A DNA stretch of 58,688 bases from UBA6183 sp964603255 (GTDB lineage Bacteria > Bacteroidota > Bacteroidia > UKL13-3). The translations under genes were made by a program, and so were the position numbers. Below, piece after piece: positions 35,395 to 44,712 of this stretch. Position 1 is the first letter of the stretch. Every line of letters starts with the position of its first letter. Where the stretch lies: positions 1 through 58,688 of the forward strand of contig CAZRVA010000004.1 of assembly GCA_964603255.1 (NCBI GenBank), read 5' to 3'. The notes beneath the pieces are model-generated. The model was given only the letters and a program-made list of their open reading frames with translations, was not told the DNA's origin and ran no database searches.

Positions 35395-36243
35395 CTAAGG
35401 TCTGAATTTGAACACAATGGTAATGGTACCAAATTGTTCTTCGGGTGCATTTGGATTTGCAGAGAAACGAGTATCCAAAGCAGCTTGTTTTGCCTTTGCA
35501 AGCAATATTGGGCTTAATGTGGTTGTACCTCTTTGATTAGGCATTGCTTTAGTTACTTTACCTGTTCTATCCACCACAATACTCACCACTACTTTTCCTA
35601 TTTCTTTTGAGTTATCTTCAATATTTGGTCTGCGTGCTAAACTACGACCTTTTAATTCATAAGTTAATCCATCTCCACTACCTGGCCCGGTGCCGCTTCC
35701 TGTGCCTGTTCCGCTACCATTGCCACCGTTTCCATAACCATTTCCGTTCGGGTCGCCATTTGGATCACCATCAGGTGCACCTTGGTTTCCGGGAGCATCG
35801 CCATCACCATGACCACTTGCATCAGCATTATTGGTTCGTTTTTTAAATAAACTTTTTTCGTCTGGTCTGCGTGGTTGTTCAATAGGTTTCTCTATTGGTT
35901 TTTCAACCGGCTTTTTAATTTCTGTTTTCTTTACCTCTTTAGGTGCAACTACCGCAGGTGCTTCTTCCACATCTTGTGTTGCAACAGGTTGCTCTGTTTC
36001 TTCAACTGGTGGGGTTGGCTCTGGCACACTAGGATCTGTAACCGGCACATCACTCGGGCCTCCCATATTTTCTTCACCTAAAGCCATGGTTAAGCCCATA
36101 CCTCCGTATTCCAAAGGCGGGTCTGGTGGCGATAAAACCAACCACCATAGCAACAATAATAACAGTGCATGTATGAGTGTAGTACCCACATATCCAACAA
36201 TTTTATTGCGTTGTTCCTGATTATTTAATGATGCGTCCGACAT
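35395..36243 (-). CDS. TonB-family energy transducer
   Basis: 282 residues. A single membrane helix (about 18-38) follows a short cytoplasmic start. A proline- and valine-rich, then Lys-rich spacer (about 70-140) spans the periplasm, with a Gly/Asn/Asp-rich low-complexity stretch (about 145-195). The C-terminal TonB-like domain (about 200-282) has GKVVVSIVVDRTGKVTKA and a closing FGTITIVFKFRP strand. It should carry proton-motive energy from ExbB-ExbD to outer membrane receptors. It follows exbD by 8 bp in one operon. No TonB-dependent receptor gene is in the window. Confidence 0.9.
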   Translation of the reverse strand: MSDASLNNQEQRNKIVGYVGTTLIHALLLLLLWWLVLSPPDPPLEYGGMGLTMALGEENMGGPSDVPVTDPSVPEPTPPVEETEQPVATQDVEEAPAVVAPKEVKKTEIKKPVEKPIEKPIEQPRRPDEKSLFKKRTNNADASGHGDGDAPGNQGAPDGDPNGDPNGNGYGNGGNGSGTGTGSGTGPGSGDGLTYELKGRSLARRPNIEDNSKEIGKVVVSIVVDRTGKVTKAMPNQRGTTTLSPILLAKAKQAALDTRFSANPNAPEEQFGTITIVFKFRP

Positions 36244-36251
36244 AATTTTGA

Positions 36252-36650
36252 TTACTCCGGTTGTGTAGCTAAAACGGCTTTAGCCTTTAATTTATTGCAC
36301 ACTTTCATGATATGAACCAAATTTTCAACGGCCACACTTTTATCACAATTAATTGAAACAACAGCATCATCTGCATTTACTGCCTGAAGTTGATTACCCA
36401 ATTCTGTTTCCAATGCTTCTTGCGAAGTTTGTGTACCATTTACATACCATAACAAATCGGCAGTTACACTTACCGATATTGCCTTAGGAGTGGTAACCTG
36501 GTTATTTGCTTTAGGCAAGCTCACTTTAATGGCATTAGGACTTACCAATGTTGATGTGATCATAAAAAATATGAGCAACAAAAACACCAAGTCGGTCATA
36601 GATGCCATACTAAAATCCGGCTTAACCTTTGTTCGTCTTTTAAATGCCAT
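36252..36650 (-). CDS. exbD: Biopolymer transport protein ExbD/TolR
   Basis: 132 residues with one N-terminal membrane helix preceded by FSMASMTDLVFLLLIFFM, where the conserved membrane aspartate (TDLVFL) is the proton site. The periplasmic domain ends with the typical VVSINCDKSVAVENLVHIM pattern. It begins 3 bp after exbB ends. Confidence 0.95.
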   Translation of the reverse strand: MAFKRRTKVKPDFSMASMTDLVFLLLIFFMITSTLVSPNAIKVSLPKANNQVTTPKAISVSVTADLLWYVNGTQTSQEALETELGNQLQAVNADDAVVSINCDKSVAVENLVHIMKVCNKLKAKAVLATQPE

Positions 36651-36652
36651 AA

Positions 36653-37318
36653 CTAAGCAGGTTCTTGTAATAAGTCTATAAACTCAACAGCACTTGCTTC
36701 CATGCGGTGAATAATTTTCTCAATCATTGAAGTTAATTGGTTGTATGCGATGTAGGCAAATATACCAATTATTAAACCAGCTACTGTTGTAACCAATGCC
36801 TCATAAATACCACCGGCCAATAAACCAACTGTAAGGTTTGCACCAGCACTACTCATTTTGTGAAACGCAGAAACCATACCGGTTACCGTGCCCAAGAAAC
36901 CCAACATTGGCGCTGCACCACTAATGGTTGCTAGTGTTGGCATACCGGTTTCTAGTTTGTTGATTTCGATGTTACCAACATTATGAATAGAAGTATCAAT
37001 ATCTTGCAAAGGTTTACCAATACGTGTAACACCCTTTTCAATCATGCGTGCTACAGGTGAGTTGGTGCGCTCACAAAGCGCTTTAGCTCCTTTAATGTTT
37101 CCGTTTAACACCAAATCTTTAATGTTTGCCATAAAATTAGCTTCAAGCTTTGAGGCTTTTTTAAGTGTTAAATAACGTTCGATAGTTAAATAAACAGCTA
37201 TGATGCTAAGTATGGCCAAAGGAATCATAACCGGACCACCTTTCATGGTAAGGTCAATTAAATTGATTGATTCGCTTGCAGGAGCTGCTTCGGTAATTTG
37301 CAATAATGTATGATTCAT
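36653..37318 (-). CDS. exbB: MotA/TolQ/ExbB proton channel protein
   Basis: A 221-residue inner membrane channel subunit with three main helices (about 30-47, 130-160 and 165-195). The conserved segment GAAPMLGFLGTVTGMVSAFHKM and the ALVTTVAGLIIGI helix are diagnostic. It heads the exbB-exbD-tonB operon. Confidence 0.95.
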   Translation of the reverse strand: MNHTLLQITEAAPASESINLIDLTMKGGPVMIPLAILSIIAVYLTIERYLTLKKASKLEANFMANIKDLVLNGNIKGAKALCERTNSPVARMIEKGVTRIGKPLQDIDTSIHNVGNIEINKLETGMPTLATISGAAPMLGFLGTVTGMVSAFHKMSSAGANLTVGLLAGGIYEALVTTVAGLIIGIFAYIAYNQLTSMIEKIIHRMEASAVEFIDLLQEPA

Positions 37319-37477
37319 ATTGGTTAAAATGCGGTTTTAATTACTTTACTAAATAAGTGTATTACTATGGCAACATCACCCCGCACTTAACAACATTTAC
37401 ACAACCATTTTATTGTATGTGTATAGTTTTTTATCGACAAAAAATTAGATTTTTCGCACCTATCATTAACCCAAATA

Positions 37478-37957
37478 TTAGGGTATAACTTGGTTAACCA
37501 ACAGCTGCAGTTCTTCAAAGGTAAGCTCACCTTCTTTAAAGTGCCTATAGCCTATATCTCCCTTCACCATTAGCGTTGCGGGTATTGCGCCACTCCATTC
37601 TTCACTAACTTTATTAATCCATTTATCGGCATTTACCTCGTTTATAAATACAACTTGTTGGGTTAGTTTTTTAGCTTTTATAAAATCGGTAACACGTGTT
37701 GCAATATCTTTGCGCATATCTGTTGTCACCAAAAATATTTTCACTTTTTTGTTGGCACAACTATCGGCTAGTTGTTCAAAGTAAGGTAACTCTTCTACAC
37801 ATGGCTTGCACCAAGTTGCCCAAAAATTTACTACGTATAAAGTATCGCCTTTTGATGCGTTGATTTCATCAATCCACTGAGGTGTTACTGTTTTTATTTG
37901 TTGAGCTTGTGCCTTCCACATCAAACCAAACATGATGATAAACAATAGATTTTTCAT
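37478..37957 (-). CDS. TlpA/ResA-like periplasmic thioredoxin
   Basis: A 159-residue exported thiol-disulfide protein. The signal peptide ends at AQAQ (about 19). The active site is WCKPC in VNFWATWCKPCVEELP, and the cis-proline region is GAIPATLMV. It probably reduces disulfides in cytochrome c maturation or other envelope proteins. In contrast to the cysteine-free relative at 5381-5944, its active site is intact. Confidence 0.92.
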   Translation of the reverse strand: MKNLLFIIMFGLMWKAQAQQIKTVTPQWIDEINASKGDTLYVVNFWATWCKPCVEELPYFEQLADSCANKKVKIFLVTTDMRKDIATRVTDFIKAKKLTQQVVFINEVNADKWINKVSEEWSGAIPATLMVKGDIGYRHFKEGELTFEELQLLVNQVIP

Positions 37958-38027
37958 ATTCCAAATGTAATATTTAAGTGTTGATGTGGCTGTAGCTTTT
38001 GATATAAAACTAGTTTTAAAGAAATAT

Positions 38028-39029
38028 TTAAGCTTCCTCGTTTTGTTCTTTACGTAACACCACTACCCTGTTTGCCTTAATGGTTTTGTATGATTTAATT
38101 TCTTCAACCGCTTTATCTATGGCAATATTTAACTCGTAACCCAACAACAAAATATAAGTATTAATATAAATGAGCAACATAATTACGATAAGCACACCAA
38201 TTGATCCATATACTTTGTTGTAAGTATTAAATTCGTTGATGTAAGCAGAAAAACCAAGTGTTGTAATTAATATGGAAACGCAAGAGAATACAGCACCGGG
38301 AGAAATAAATTTCCATTGTTTGTTGTGATTTGGTGCCATGTAAAATATCATGCTGATAAAAAATAACACCAAAACAGCCACAATTCCTATATTTAGCATC
38401 ACCAATAACACAGGGGTTATTTTTGATGGGAAATAGGCCAGCTTATCCAAATACTTAATAGAGAAATTACCCACGGTTAATAAGCCAACTGCTATTAATA
38501 ATGAAACGGAAACAATAACAGCTAGTATGATGGCCACAATTCTTTTTTTCCAAAACGAACGCGTTTCTTTTTGTTTGCCGTATTTATTTAATGCATTCAT
38601 TAACGATACAAATCCATTGGTACTAAAATACATGGCTGTTAAGAAACCTAACGACAATAAGCCTCCACGTTGGTTATTTAAAATGTCAACCAAAGTAGTT
38701 TGAGCCGCTTTGTATGCACTAGTTGGTAGCAATTTTTCAAAAAACAACAATATGCTTTGGTGACTGTTACTGATGGGTATGTATGCTATTAACGTAAATA
38801 TAAAAATGATGGAAGGAAACAATGCCAAAAAGAAGGTAAACGACAACGAAGTTGCTCTCAACTGCAAATCTCTTCTATCAACCCAACGGATAAAAAACTC
38901 AAGTACACTATACCAACTTATGCCTGCATAACCCGGAAATTGTTTGCTTTGTGCAAATGCAATAAAACGCTTGGCCACTGAAGTACTTAGCAACTTGCGG
39001 GTTATTTTATTTGCTTTGGGTTGACGCAT
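38028..39029 (-). CDS. YihY/BrkB-family inner membrane protein
   Basis: 333 residues with about six hydrophobic helices and the family motif RDLQLRATSLSFTFFLALFPS, then SRGGL...TNGF and PNHNKQWKFISPGA. It was formerly called ribonuclease BN in error, and its transport role is unknown. A tandem octamer array abuts the start codon, so the spacing of its promoter or leader may vary between strains. Confidence 0.9.
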   Translation of the reverse strand: MRQPKANKITRKLLSTSVAKRFIAFAQSKQFPGYAGISWYSVLEFFIRWVDRRDLQLRATSLSFTFFLALFPSIIFIFTLIAYIPISNSHQSILLFFEKLLPTSAYKAAQTTLVDILNNQRGGLLSLGFLTAMYFSTNGFVSLMNALNKYGKQKETRSFWKKRIVAIILAVIVSVSLLIAVGLLTVGNFSIKYLDKLAYFPSKITPVLLVMLNIGIVAVLVLFFISMIFYMAPNHNKQWKFISPGAVFSCVSILITTLGFSAYINEFNTYNKVYGSIGVLIVIMLLIYINTYILLLGYELNIAIDKAVEEIKSYKTIKANRVVVLRKEQNEEA

Positions 39030-39089
39030 TGGTTGTTGGTTGATTGGTTGATTGGTTGATTGGTTGATTGGTTGATTGGTTGATTGGTT
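39028..39089 (-). repeat. Tandem octamer array (AACCAATC) at the BrkB start codon
   Basis: Six perfect 8-bp copies (GATTGGTT on the plus strand, 39042-39089) and two imperfect copies closer to the ATG. The last partial copy overlaps the start codon itself. Confidence 0.95.
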
Positions 39090-39113
39090 TAAAAGCTTTC
39101 CAACTTCCAGCCT

Positions 39114-39530
39114 CTAACTTCCAGCATCAAAAAACGGTGCAAACTTATCTATCAATATTTGGGGACAACGGGTTACTTTGTTGGTTTTCATATCAACAAA
39201 AACCAGAGTGGTTTGGCCGGTACAAAGCAATTCGTTGCCTTCGTTGTACACTTCATAATCGATGATGGTTTTAACTGTAGGCATGGTTTTAAATATGGCC
39301 TTTATGGTTAATAAATCATCATACTTAGCCGATTTTTTGTAGTTCATGGTTAGGTTTACCACCGGCATCATGATACCGTTTTCTTCCAAACTGCGGTATG
39401 TAACATCAATTTGACGTAATGCTTCGGTACGCGCAATTTCAAAATACAATGCATAATTACCATGATACACCACGCCCATTTGATCGGTTTCGCCATAACG
39501 AACGCGTATTTGTGTTTGTGCTGTAAACAT
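39114..39530 (-). CDS. Acyl-CoA thioesterase, YbgC/4HBT family
   Basis: 138 residues with the hotdog fold. RVRYGETDQMGVVYHGNY contains the catalytic Asp and the His-Gly-Asn of YbgC-like enzymes, and LRQIDVTYRSLEE follows. It hydrolyses short or medium acyl-CoA in the cytoplasm in studied members. It starts one base after the lhgO stop codon, so the two are coupled. Its last codons run into the A/C-rich repeat zone upstream of the BrkB gene. Confidence 0.92.
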   Translation of the reverse strand: MFTAQTQIRVRYGETDQMGVVYHGNYALYFEIARTEALRQIDVTYRSLEENGIMMPVVNLTMNYKKSAKYDDLLTIKAIFKTMPTVKTIIDYEVYNEGNELLCTGQTTLVFVDMKTNKVTRCPQILIDKFAPFFDAGS

Positions 39531-39531
39531 A

Positions 39532-40731
39532 TTAATGCTGTTGTTTTACAGCCAATGCGGCTATGGTTTTACCAATACTTAATGATGAAGTTGCAGCAGG
39601 CGATGGTGCATTTAACACATGTATGGCATTGGCTCTTTCAATAATTTTAAAATCATCTAACAAACCACCTGTGCGGTCGCAGGCTTGTGCGCGCACACCC
39701 GCTTCTGCAGGAATCAAATCATCCTCTTGCACTTCTGGAATTAATCGTTGCAATGCTTTTGTAAATGCAGCTTTACTAAACGAACGGTAAAACTCACCCA
39801 TACCTGTTTTCCAATATTTAGCTGCTACTTTTTGGAATCCCGGCCAAGCTAATGATTCAAACATTTCTTCCAAATCAACATCGCTTTTGTGGTAACCTTC
39901 GCGTTTAAAAGCAAACACAGCATTGGGTCCCGCCTCTACATCACCATGAATCATACGTGTAAAATGAACGCCCAAAAAAGGAAAATTAGGATCAGGGACA
40001 GGATAAATTAAGTTCTTTACCAAATGTCTTTTTTCTGGTTTAAGCATGTAATACTCACCTCTAAAAGGAATAATTTTAGTATCTGTTTCTTCGCCTGCAA
40101 GTTCAGCTACTTTGTCGCAATACAAACCTGCGCAGTTTACCAACATACTTGTGGCAAATGTTTTTAATGGTGTAATTACTTGGGTATAATCAGTTTCTAC
40201 ATGAATATCTTCTGCTTTGTGGTTTAGGTATATTTCTCCACCCATTTGTATAACCAACTCTGCCAACTTTTCACAAACTTCAGTATAATCTATAATACCT
40301 GTGTAAGGTACGTGTATGGCTTTTACTCCATTTAAATGTGGCTCGTAATCGGCAATTTGTTCTTTGTTTAAGTAGGTAATTTTGGTTAAACCGTTTTCAT
40401 GTCCACGTTTGTAAAGCTTTTCCAATTCGGGTAATTCACTGTCATCTACCGCAACAATTAGTTTACCACATAAGTCGAATTTTATTCCGTGCTCTTTACA
40501 AAAATCAACCATCATATTGTAGCCATCAATACAATTTTTGGCTTTTAAACTGCCCGGTTTATAATAAATTCCTGAATGTATTACACCACTGTTATGTCCG
40601 GTTTGATGGGCCGCTACAGCAGATTCCTTCTCTAAAACAGCCAACTTTGCACTTGGCTGTAATTTTAATATGTGGTATGCAGAAGCCAGTCCTACTATGC
40701 CACCGCCAACAATTACGTAATCGTATTTCAT
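39532..40731 (-). CDS. lhgO: L-2-hydroxyglutarate oxidase/dehydrogenase
   Basis: 399 residues from the ATG at 40731. A DAO-type flavoprotein with the FAD dinucleotide fold VIVGGGIVGLASAYHIL at the N-terminus, the HNSGVIHSGIYYKPGSLKA motif typical of LhgO/L2HGDH, and the closing GGLLDDFKI...HVLNAPSPAATSSLSIG segment. It oxidises L-2-hydroxyglutarate to 2-oxoglutarate, passing electrons to the membrane quinone pool. It is co-transcribed with the thioesterase gene. Confidence 0.93.
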   Translation of the reverse strand: MKYDYVIVGGGIVGLASAYHILKLQPSAKLAVLEKESAVAAHQTGHNSGVIHSGIYYKPGSLKAKNCIDGYNMMVDFCKEHGIKFDLCGKLIVAVDDSELPELEKLYKRGHENGLTKITYLNKEQIADYEPHLNGVKAIHVPYTGIIDYTEVCEKLAELVIQMGGEIYLNHKAEDIHVETDYTQVITPLKTFATSMLVNCAGLYCDKVAELAGEETDTKIIPFRGEYYMLKPEKRHLVKNLIYPVPDPNFPFLGVHFTRMIHGDVEAGPNAVFAFKREGYHKSDVDLEEMFESLAWPGFQKVAAKYWKTGMGEFYRSFSKAAFTKALQRLIPEVQEDDLIPAEAGVRAQACDRTGGLLDDFKIIERANAIHVLNAPSPAATSSLSIGKTIAALAVKQQH

Positions 40732-40924
40732 GATGTGCAAAGATTACACAATGTGGGTTTAAAACAAACCCATTAATAGGTAGATGGGTGTTGATTGTAT
40801 GTAGAAGTGTGCATTAACCTGAACTGTTCAGTATTTTAAAATTATTAAATCTTGTTTATGCATGATCAAGATTTTATTATCTTTATTGATAATACCCAAA
40901 AGCACAATTCGTTGAACAAAACAA

Positions 40925-41560
40925 ATGAAACTAAATCTATTAATATTAGTGGTACTTGGATTGACACTTTTCTCAAACCATTATCTTGATAATTCTTACC
41001 AAAACAACCACTATTCAATTGATTTATTGGGACAATATACCCAAAATGAATTTTACACCCAAAGCCCCTTTAAACCAGATTTAAAATTGGTATACCTACA
41101 AATTGAGCAACTAAAAACAGAACAAATCCAAATTAAAACTAAACTGTATTATCTTGAATTTTTGAATATCGGCCTAATCATCGTTCTACTTGTTGCAATA
41201 TTTTACTTCACGTTTAACCGTAAACTTTCGGCATATGATGGAATCTTGGTGAGTTTATTTCCTCTAATATGTGCCACTTTCATTTTAATGATTTTAAGCT
41301 ACCTTAATCATCATTTTATGGAGGGAGAAAGAGCTAACGACCAATTAATTAAAAGTGCCTATAATTTTCTTTTTGTATCAAACCCAATTTTCAGCTATTT
41401 AGGTTTCCGCTTAAATAGCATTGAGTTCAAACTAAACCTTCATCAACAAACATGGATCAATTATTTGTGTTTAGGATTTTTCATTGTTTCAACAGTTGTA
41501 GTCATCTTTACTATGTTTGGATTACTTTTGATACCTGACATCAGCAATTTTAAAAACTAG
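40925..41560 (+). CDS. Membrane protein of unknown function
   Basis: 211 residues with an N-terminal hydrophobic helix (signal or anchor), a periplasmic-like Asn/Tyr-rich stretch, a short coiled-coil segment (VYLQIEQLKTEQIQIKTKL) and three further membrane helices (about 79-98, 107-125 and 180-203). I recognise no family. It is the first gene of a five-gene run in which neighbours are 14, 1, 8 and -1 bp apart. A TATCTTTA box near 40876 is a possible promoter. Confidence 0.7.
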   Translation: MKLNLLILVVLGLTLFSNHYLDNSYQNNHYSIDLLGQYTQNEFYTQSPFKPDLKLVYLQIEQLKTEQIQIKTKLYYLEFLNIGLIIVLLVAIFYFTFNRKLSAYDGILVSLFPLICATFILMILSYLNHHFMEGERANDQLIKSAYNFLFVSNPIFSYLGFRLNSIEFKLNLHQQTWINYLCLGFFIVSTVVVIFTMFGLLLIPDISNFKN

Positions 41561-41574
41561 TTTTCAGCTATTTA

Positions 41575-44238
41575 ATGCGAATAATTTTATTCCTCATATT
41601 GTTTAACTGTATTTCTGTAAACGCTCAACATTGCAGTTACGACCACACAGCACTTATTGGTGTGCGTACTTTGGATAAAAATAAACAATTTATAAAAGGT
41701 CTTCGAATAATCATGCTAAATGAAAATGGCAAACCTTTATTGGTTAATAAGCACGTATACAAAAACAATAAATACATCAGCAGTTACGAGGATACTGCTG
41801 AATTTTGGCAAAACCCAAGTCCAACAAAAACAAATCATCTAAAGATAAGAGAAGAAGACAAAAGGCATTTTATTCAGGCCGGACAAGACTACATTTTATT
41901 AACCGGATATAAAGGGAGGGCTGAAAAAGGCCGATACATCATCATTGAAGACACAGACGGAGATGCTAATGGAGGCAAATTCAACACCAAAATTGTTTAT
42001 GTAAAGCCTGAGCACATCCAGGGTTTATGTGGTTACCCTGATGATAAGCAATTTATTGCACAGTATCTTCCTTTGGTTATTGAACTTGATCCATTTGTTG
42101 ACCGAAGCAAATTTGTAACCATTAAAAAAATGAGTGGATACACATTTATTTACGATAAGTCGCCACTTGCTCCATGCCCTGAGTGTAAAGGCTGTTATTG
42201 CGAATCGTTAATTGTTTTAGGTCATGATAGCGCCATATTATTTAATCGGGTGTTTACTTTTAACAGTTATGAAGACAATCATAATCAGTCGAATATTATT
42301 GAAGTTGAAGATTACAATTTTGATGGTTCACCTGATTTTAGGTTTACACAAGCAGATGGGCAAAAGGCAAATTATTTTGTATTTAATACAAAACGAAATT
42401 CATTTATTGAAGACCCCTTGTTAAACAGCTTCGATAAAATTGAATTTAATTTTAAAAGTAAATATTTTATAGGAGATAAACTTGCATTTTATCCAACAGA
42501 CAGCGTGCTCAAGAACATCAACAAGACCAACGAAAACCTTGACTATCAATCACGCTATTATGTAAGCGGAACAGCTACCAAATATGTAAAAGAATTCTAC
42601 AGAAAGTACCTACACACTAAAGATGGATTAAGAGCTGAAGACAAAACAAATTATTACAAATACGAAAACTATACGCTCACTCCTATTTCTGAAATGGCCT
42701 ATGAGCAATATGAAAAAACGCTAGTTAACAATGAAGTGATTTACCATGTTACGCCATTTAAATTTGTTTTAGAGAAGAACTGTAAAGGAGTTGTATTGCC
42801 GGCAGAAAAAGGCTACTATGCAAATAAAATTAGCATTTACCAAGCCAATTCAACAAAGCAAATATTTAGCATGGTGGCTGTTGGTAATAAACTAAAGGAG
42901 ATGAGTGGTTGCTCAGATTCTCTGCAAATTGCCGACTACAATTTTGATGGTTATCCTGATTTTAGGGTATGCAACAACAGTATTTCGGGAAAACACACCT
43001 ACTACATTTACCATAAAAAACGCAATACATTTATTGTTGAAAAAACGCTTTCTGAATTGTTTGGACTAACCTTTGATTTCGCAAAAAAAATTGCCAAAGG
43101 CAACACCGAAAGAAAAGAGTATATGGGTTATCCATGGGACAGTCCATACCAATATTACATGGAAACGCTGCAATTTGAAGGTGAGGCGTTAGAAAATTTA
43201 ATTGTTACAACCACTACTTACGGAGGTGGCACTGTTGTTACTGCTCAAGCCAAATACATCAATCAAAAAAGAATATACAAAGGCGATACTTTGGCTGTAA
43301 AAATTCAGAAAAACAACTTACTCTTTAAAACCGTTGGTCCTTTTAGGTTTGAAGTAGAGTTTAATCCCGAGGATTATAAACCCAGTGGCGAAAAGGGTTC
43401 TTATGTAAAAATCTTAAACATTTACCAAAAAGAACGAAGGGTTGGACACTTTGAAATGCATGGTAATTATTTAAAAGAAGTACCACATTGGTTAGATAGT
43501 TTAGAAATTGCAGATTATAATTTTGATGGTTACCCGGATATCAGAATGTATAATAGTAATATTGCCAATGGCAGTTATTCGTATCTGTTATTTAATCCCG
43601 AAAAAGAGGTACAACAATTTTATGAGGATGGCTTATTCTCATCTTCTACTGAAACCGAATTCATACCCAATCAAAAAATATGGAAAGGAAAAATTGTGGA
43701 ATCTAACCTCACCAGATACTTGTTTTTGAGAAATGACACCCTAACCATCACCATTCAAGATAAAGACCTATCAAAACCACCTTTTATTGAGGAGAGCACA
43801 TATAAAAATGGGAATAGAAAAGGGATACGAAGCGCTTATGGAAAATTAGAACCTGAAGTAAAAAAAGAATTTGGCGATTACAATTTTGATGGCCACGAAG
43901 ACTTCAGGCAACAAAGCCCAAAAAGCCCTTACTATTGGGATGTGTTTATTTATAATCCCAAAAAGGAATCGTTTGAAAAAGATACCTTATTGAGCAAATT
44001 TGAGGTTTTCAACTTTAACAAACATGAACGTAAACTTGACGGTTATTACCGTTTAAAGGTTGATGAACTTACCTGGAAAACATATTATTACCAGTGGAGT
44101 TTTACAGAAAAGAAAATGATATTGTATCAAGAACAAACCTGTTATTCAAAATACCCAATGTCAGAAAGTCAACGCTGTATAATTCGTAAATTGATTGATG
44201 GCAAATGGATAGAAACAGAAACGTTTGGAGCTGAGTAA
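41575..44238 (+). CDS. Large exported protein with four DYNFDG repeats
   Basis: 887 residues with a signal peptide ending at VNAQ. Four modules share a short acidic loop, DYNFDGxxD(F/I)R, at about residues 243, 463, 646 and 769. Each is followed by an aromatic strand and an (F/Y)NxK(R/K)xxF segment. The loops look like the calcium-binding D-x-N-x-D-G pattern of XAC2610-like and FG-GAP-like proteins. A cysteine cluster (CPECKGCYC) sits near residue 200. No catalytic site or sorting tail is visible. The function is unknown; a surface or periplasmic calcium-dependent binding protein is an inference. Confidence 0.78.
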   Translation: MRIILFLILFNCISVNAQHCSYDHTALIGVRTLDKNKQFIKGLRIIMLNENGKPLLVNKHVYKNNKYISSYEDTAEFWQNPSPTKTNHLKIREEDKRHFIQAGQDYILLTGYKGRAEKGRYIIIEDTDGDANGGKFNTKIVYVKPEHIQGLCGYPDDKQFIAQYLPLVIELDPFVDRSKFVTIKKMSGYTFIYDKSPLAPCPECKGCYCESLIVLGHDSAILFNRVFTFNSYEDNHNQSNIIEVEDYNFDGSPDFRFTQADGQKANYFVFNTKRNSFIEDPLLNSFDKIEFNFKSKYFIGDKLAFYPTDSVLKNINKTNENLDYQSRYYVSGTATKYVKEFYRKYLHTKDGLRAEDKTNYYKYENYTLTPISEMAYEQYEKTLVNNEVIYHVTPFKFVLEKNCKGVVLPAEKGYYANKISIYQANSTKQIFSMVAVGNKLKEMSGCSDSLQIADYNFDGYPDFRVCNNSISGKHTYYIYHKKRNTFIVEKTLSELFGLTFDFAKKIAKGNTERKEYMGYPWDSPYQYYMETLQFEGEALENLIVTTTTYGGGTVVTAQAKYINQKRIYKGDTLAVKIQKNNLLFKTVGPFRFEVEFNPEDYKPSGEKGSYVKILNIYQKERRVGHFEMHGNYLKEVPHWLDSLEIADYNFDGYPDIRMYNSNIANGSYSYLLFNPEKEVQQFYEDGLFSSSTETEFIPNQKIWKGKIVESNLTRYLFLRNDTLTITIQDKDLSKPPFIEESTYKNGNRKGIRSAYGKLEPEVKKEFGDYNFDGHEDFRQQSPKSPYYWDVFIYNPKKESFEKDTLLSKFEVFNFNKHERKLDGYYRLKVDELTWKTYYYQWSFTEKKMILYQEQTCYSKYPMSESQRCIIRKLIDGKWIETETFGAE

Positions 44239-44239
44239 T

Positions 44240-44704
44240 ATGAAAAACAACATGATTAAACTTTTCAGGACAGTACTACCGTTAACCATTCTTTTTATGT
44301 TTATCATAACAAAGTGGTGGTATACTTTACCTGTTGATGGGCCTGATAAATTGTATTGGGGTTTTCCGTTCGCTTTTATGGGCGAAGGCTTTCACACTTC
44401 CATGTCGTTACAGTTTTTTGCCTTAGAGTTTTTGGCTGATTTTATGGTTTATTTCAGCATAATCTTATTGTTGGTTTTAGCCTTTACAAAATGGTTTTCT
44501 ACTTTTCAAATCTCTAAAATATTTACCAAAACCGTTTGGTTATTAAACCTTGTTTTATTGATTGGATTTGGCTTTATTCTAACAACATCAAACCCGATTT
44601 TTAAAATAAAACGAAATTACGATTGGAAAGTATTGCAAACTGGCAGTGTTTATTTTTGGCAAAAAACACCAAGACCAGATATTAATCAATATCAAAACAA
44701 ATAA
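44240..44704 (+). CDS. Small membrane protein of unknown function
   Basis: 154 residues from the ATG at 44240, one base after the previous stop; an overlapping TTG start at 44225 is possible. Three or four hydrophobic helices (about 7-24, 58-80, 96-117). The WWYTLPVDGPDKLYWGFPF segment lies between the first two helices. I recognise no family. Its position inside the tight operon suggests a partner of the exported proteins. Confidence 0.65.
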   Translation: MKNNMIKLFRTVLPLTILFMFIITKWWYTLPVDGPDKLYWGFPFAFMGEGFHTSMSLQFFALEFLADFMVYFSIILLLVLAFTKWFSTFQISKIFTKTVWLLNLVLLIGFGFILTTSNPIFKIKRNYDWKVLQTGSVYFWQKTPRPDINQYQNK

Positions 44705-44712
44705 ACAACTTT

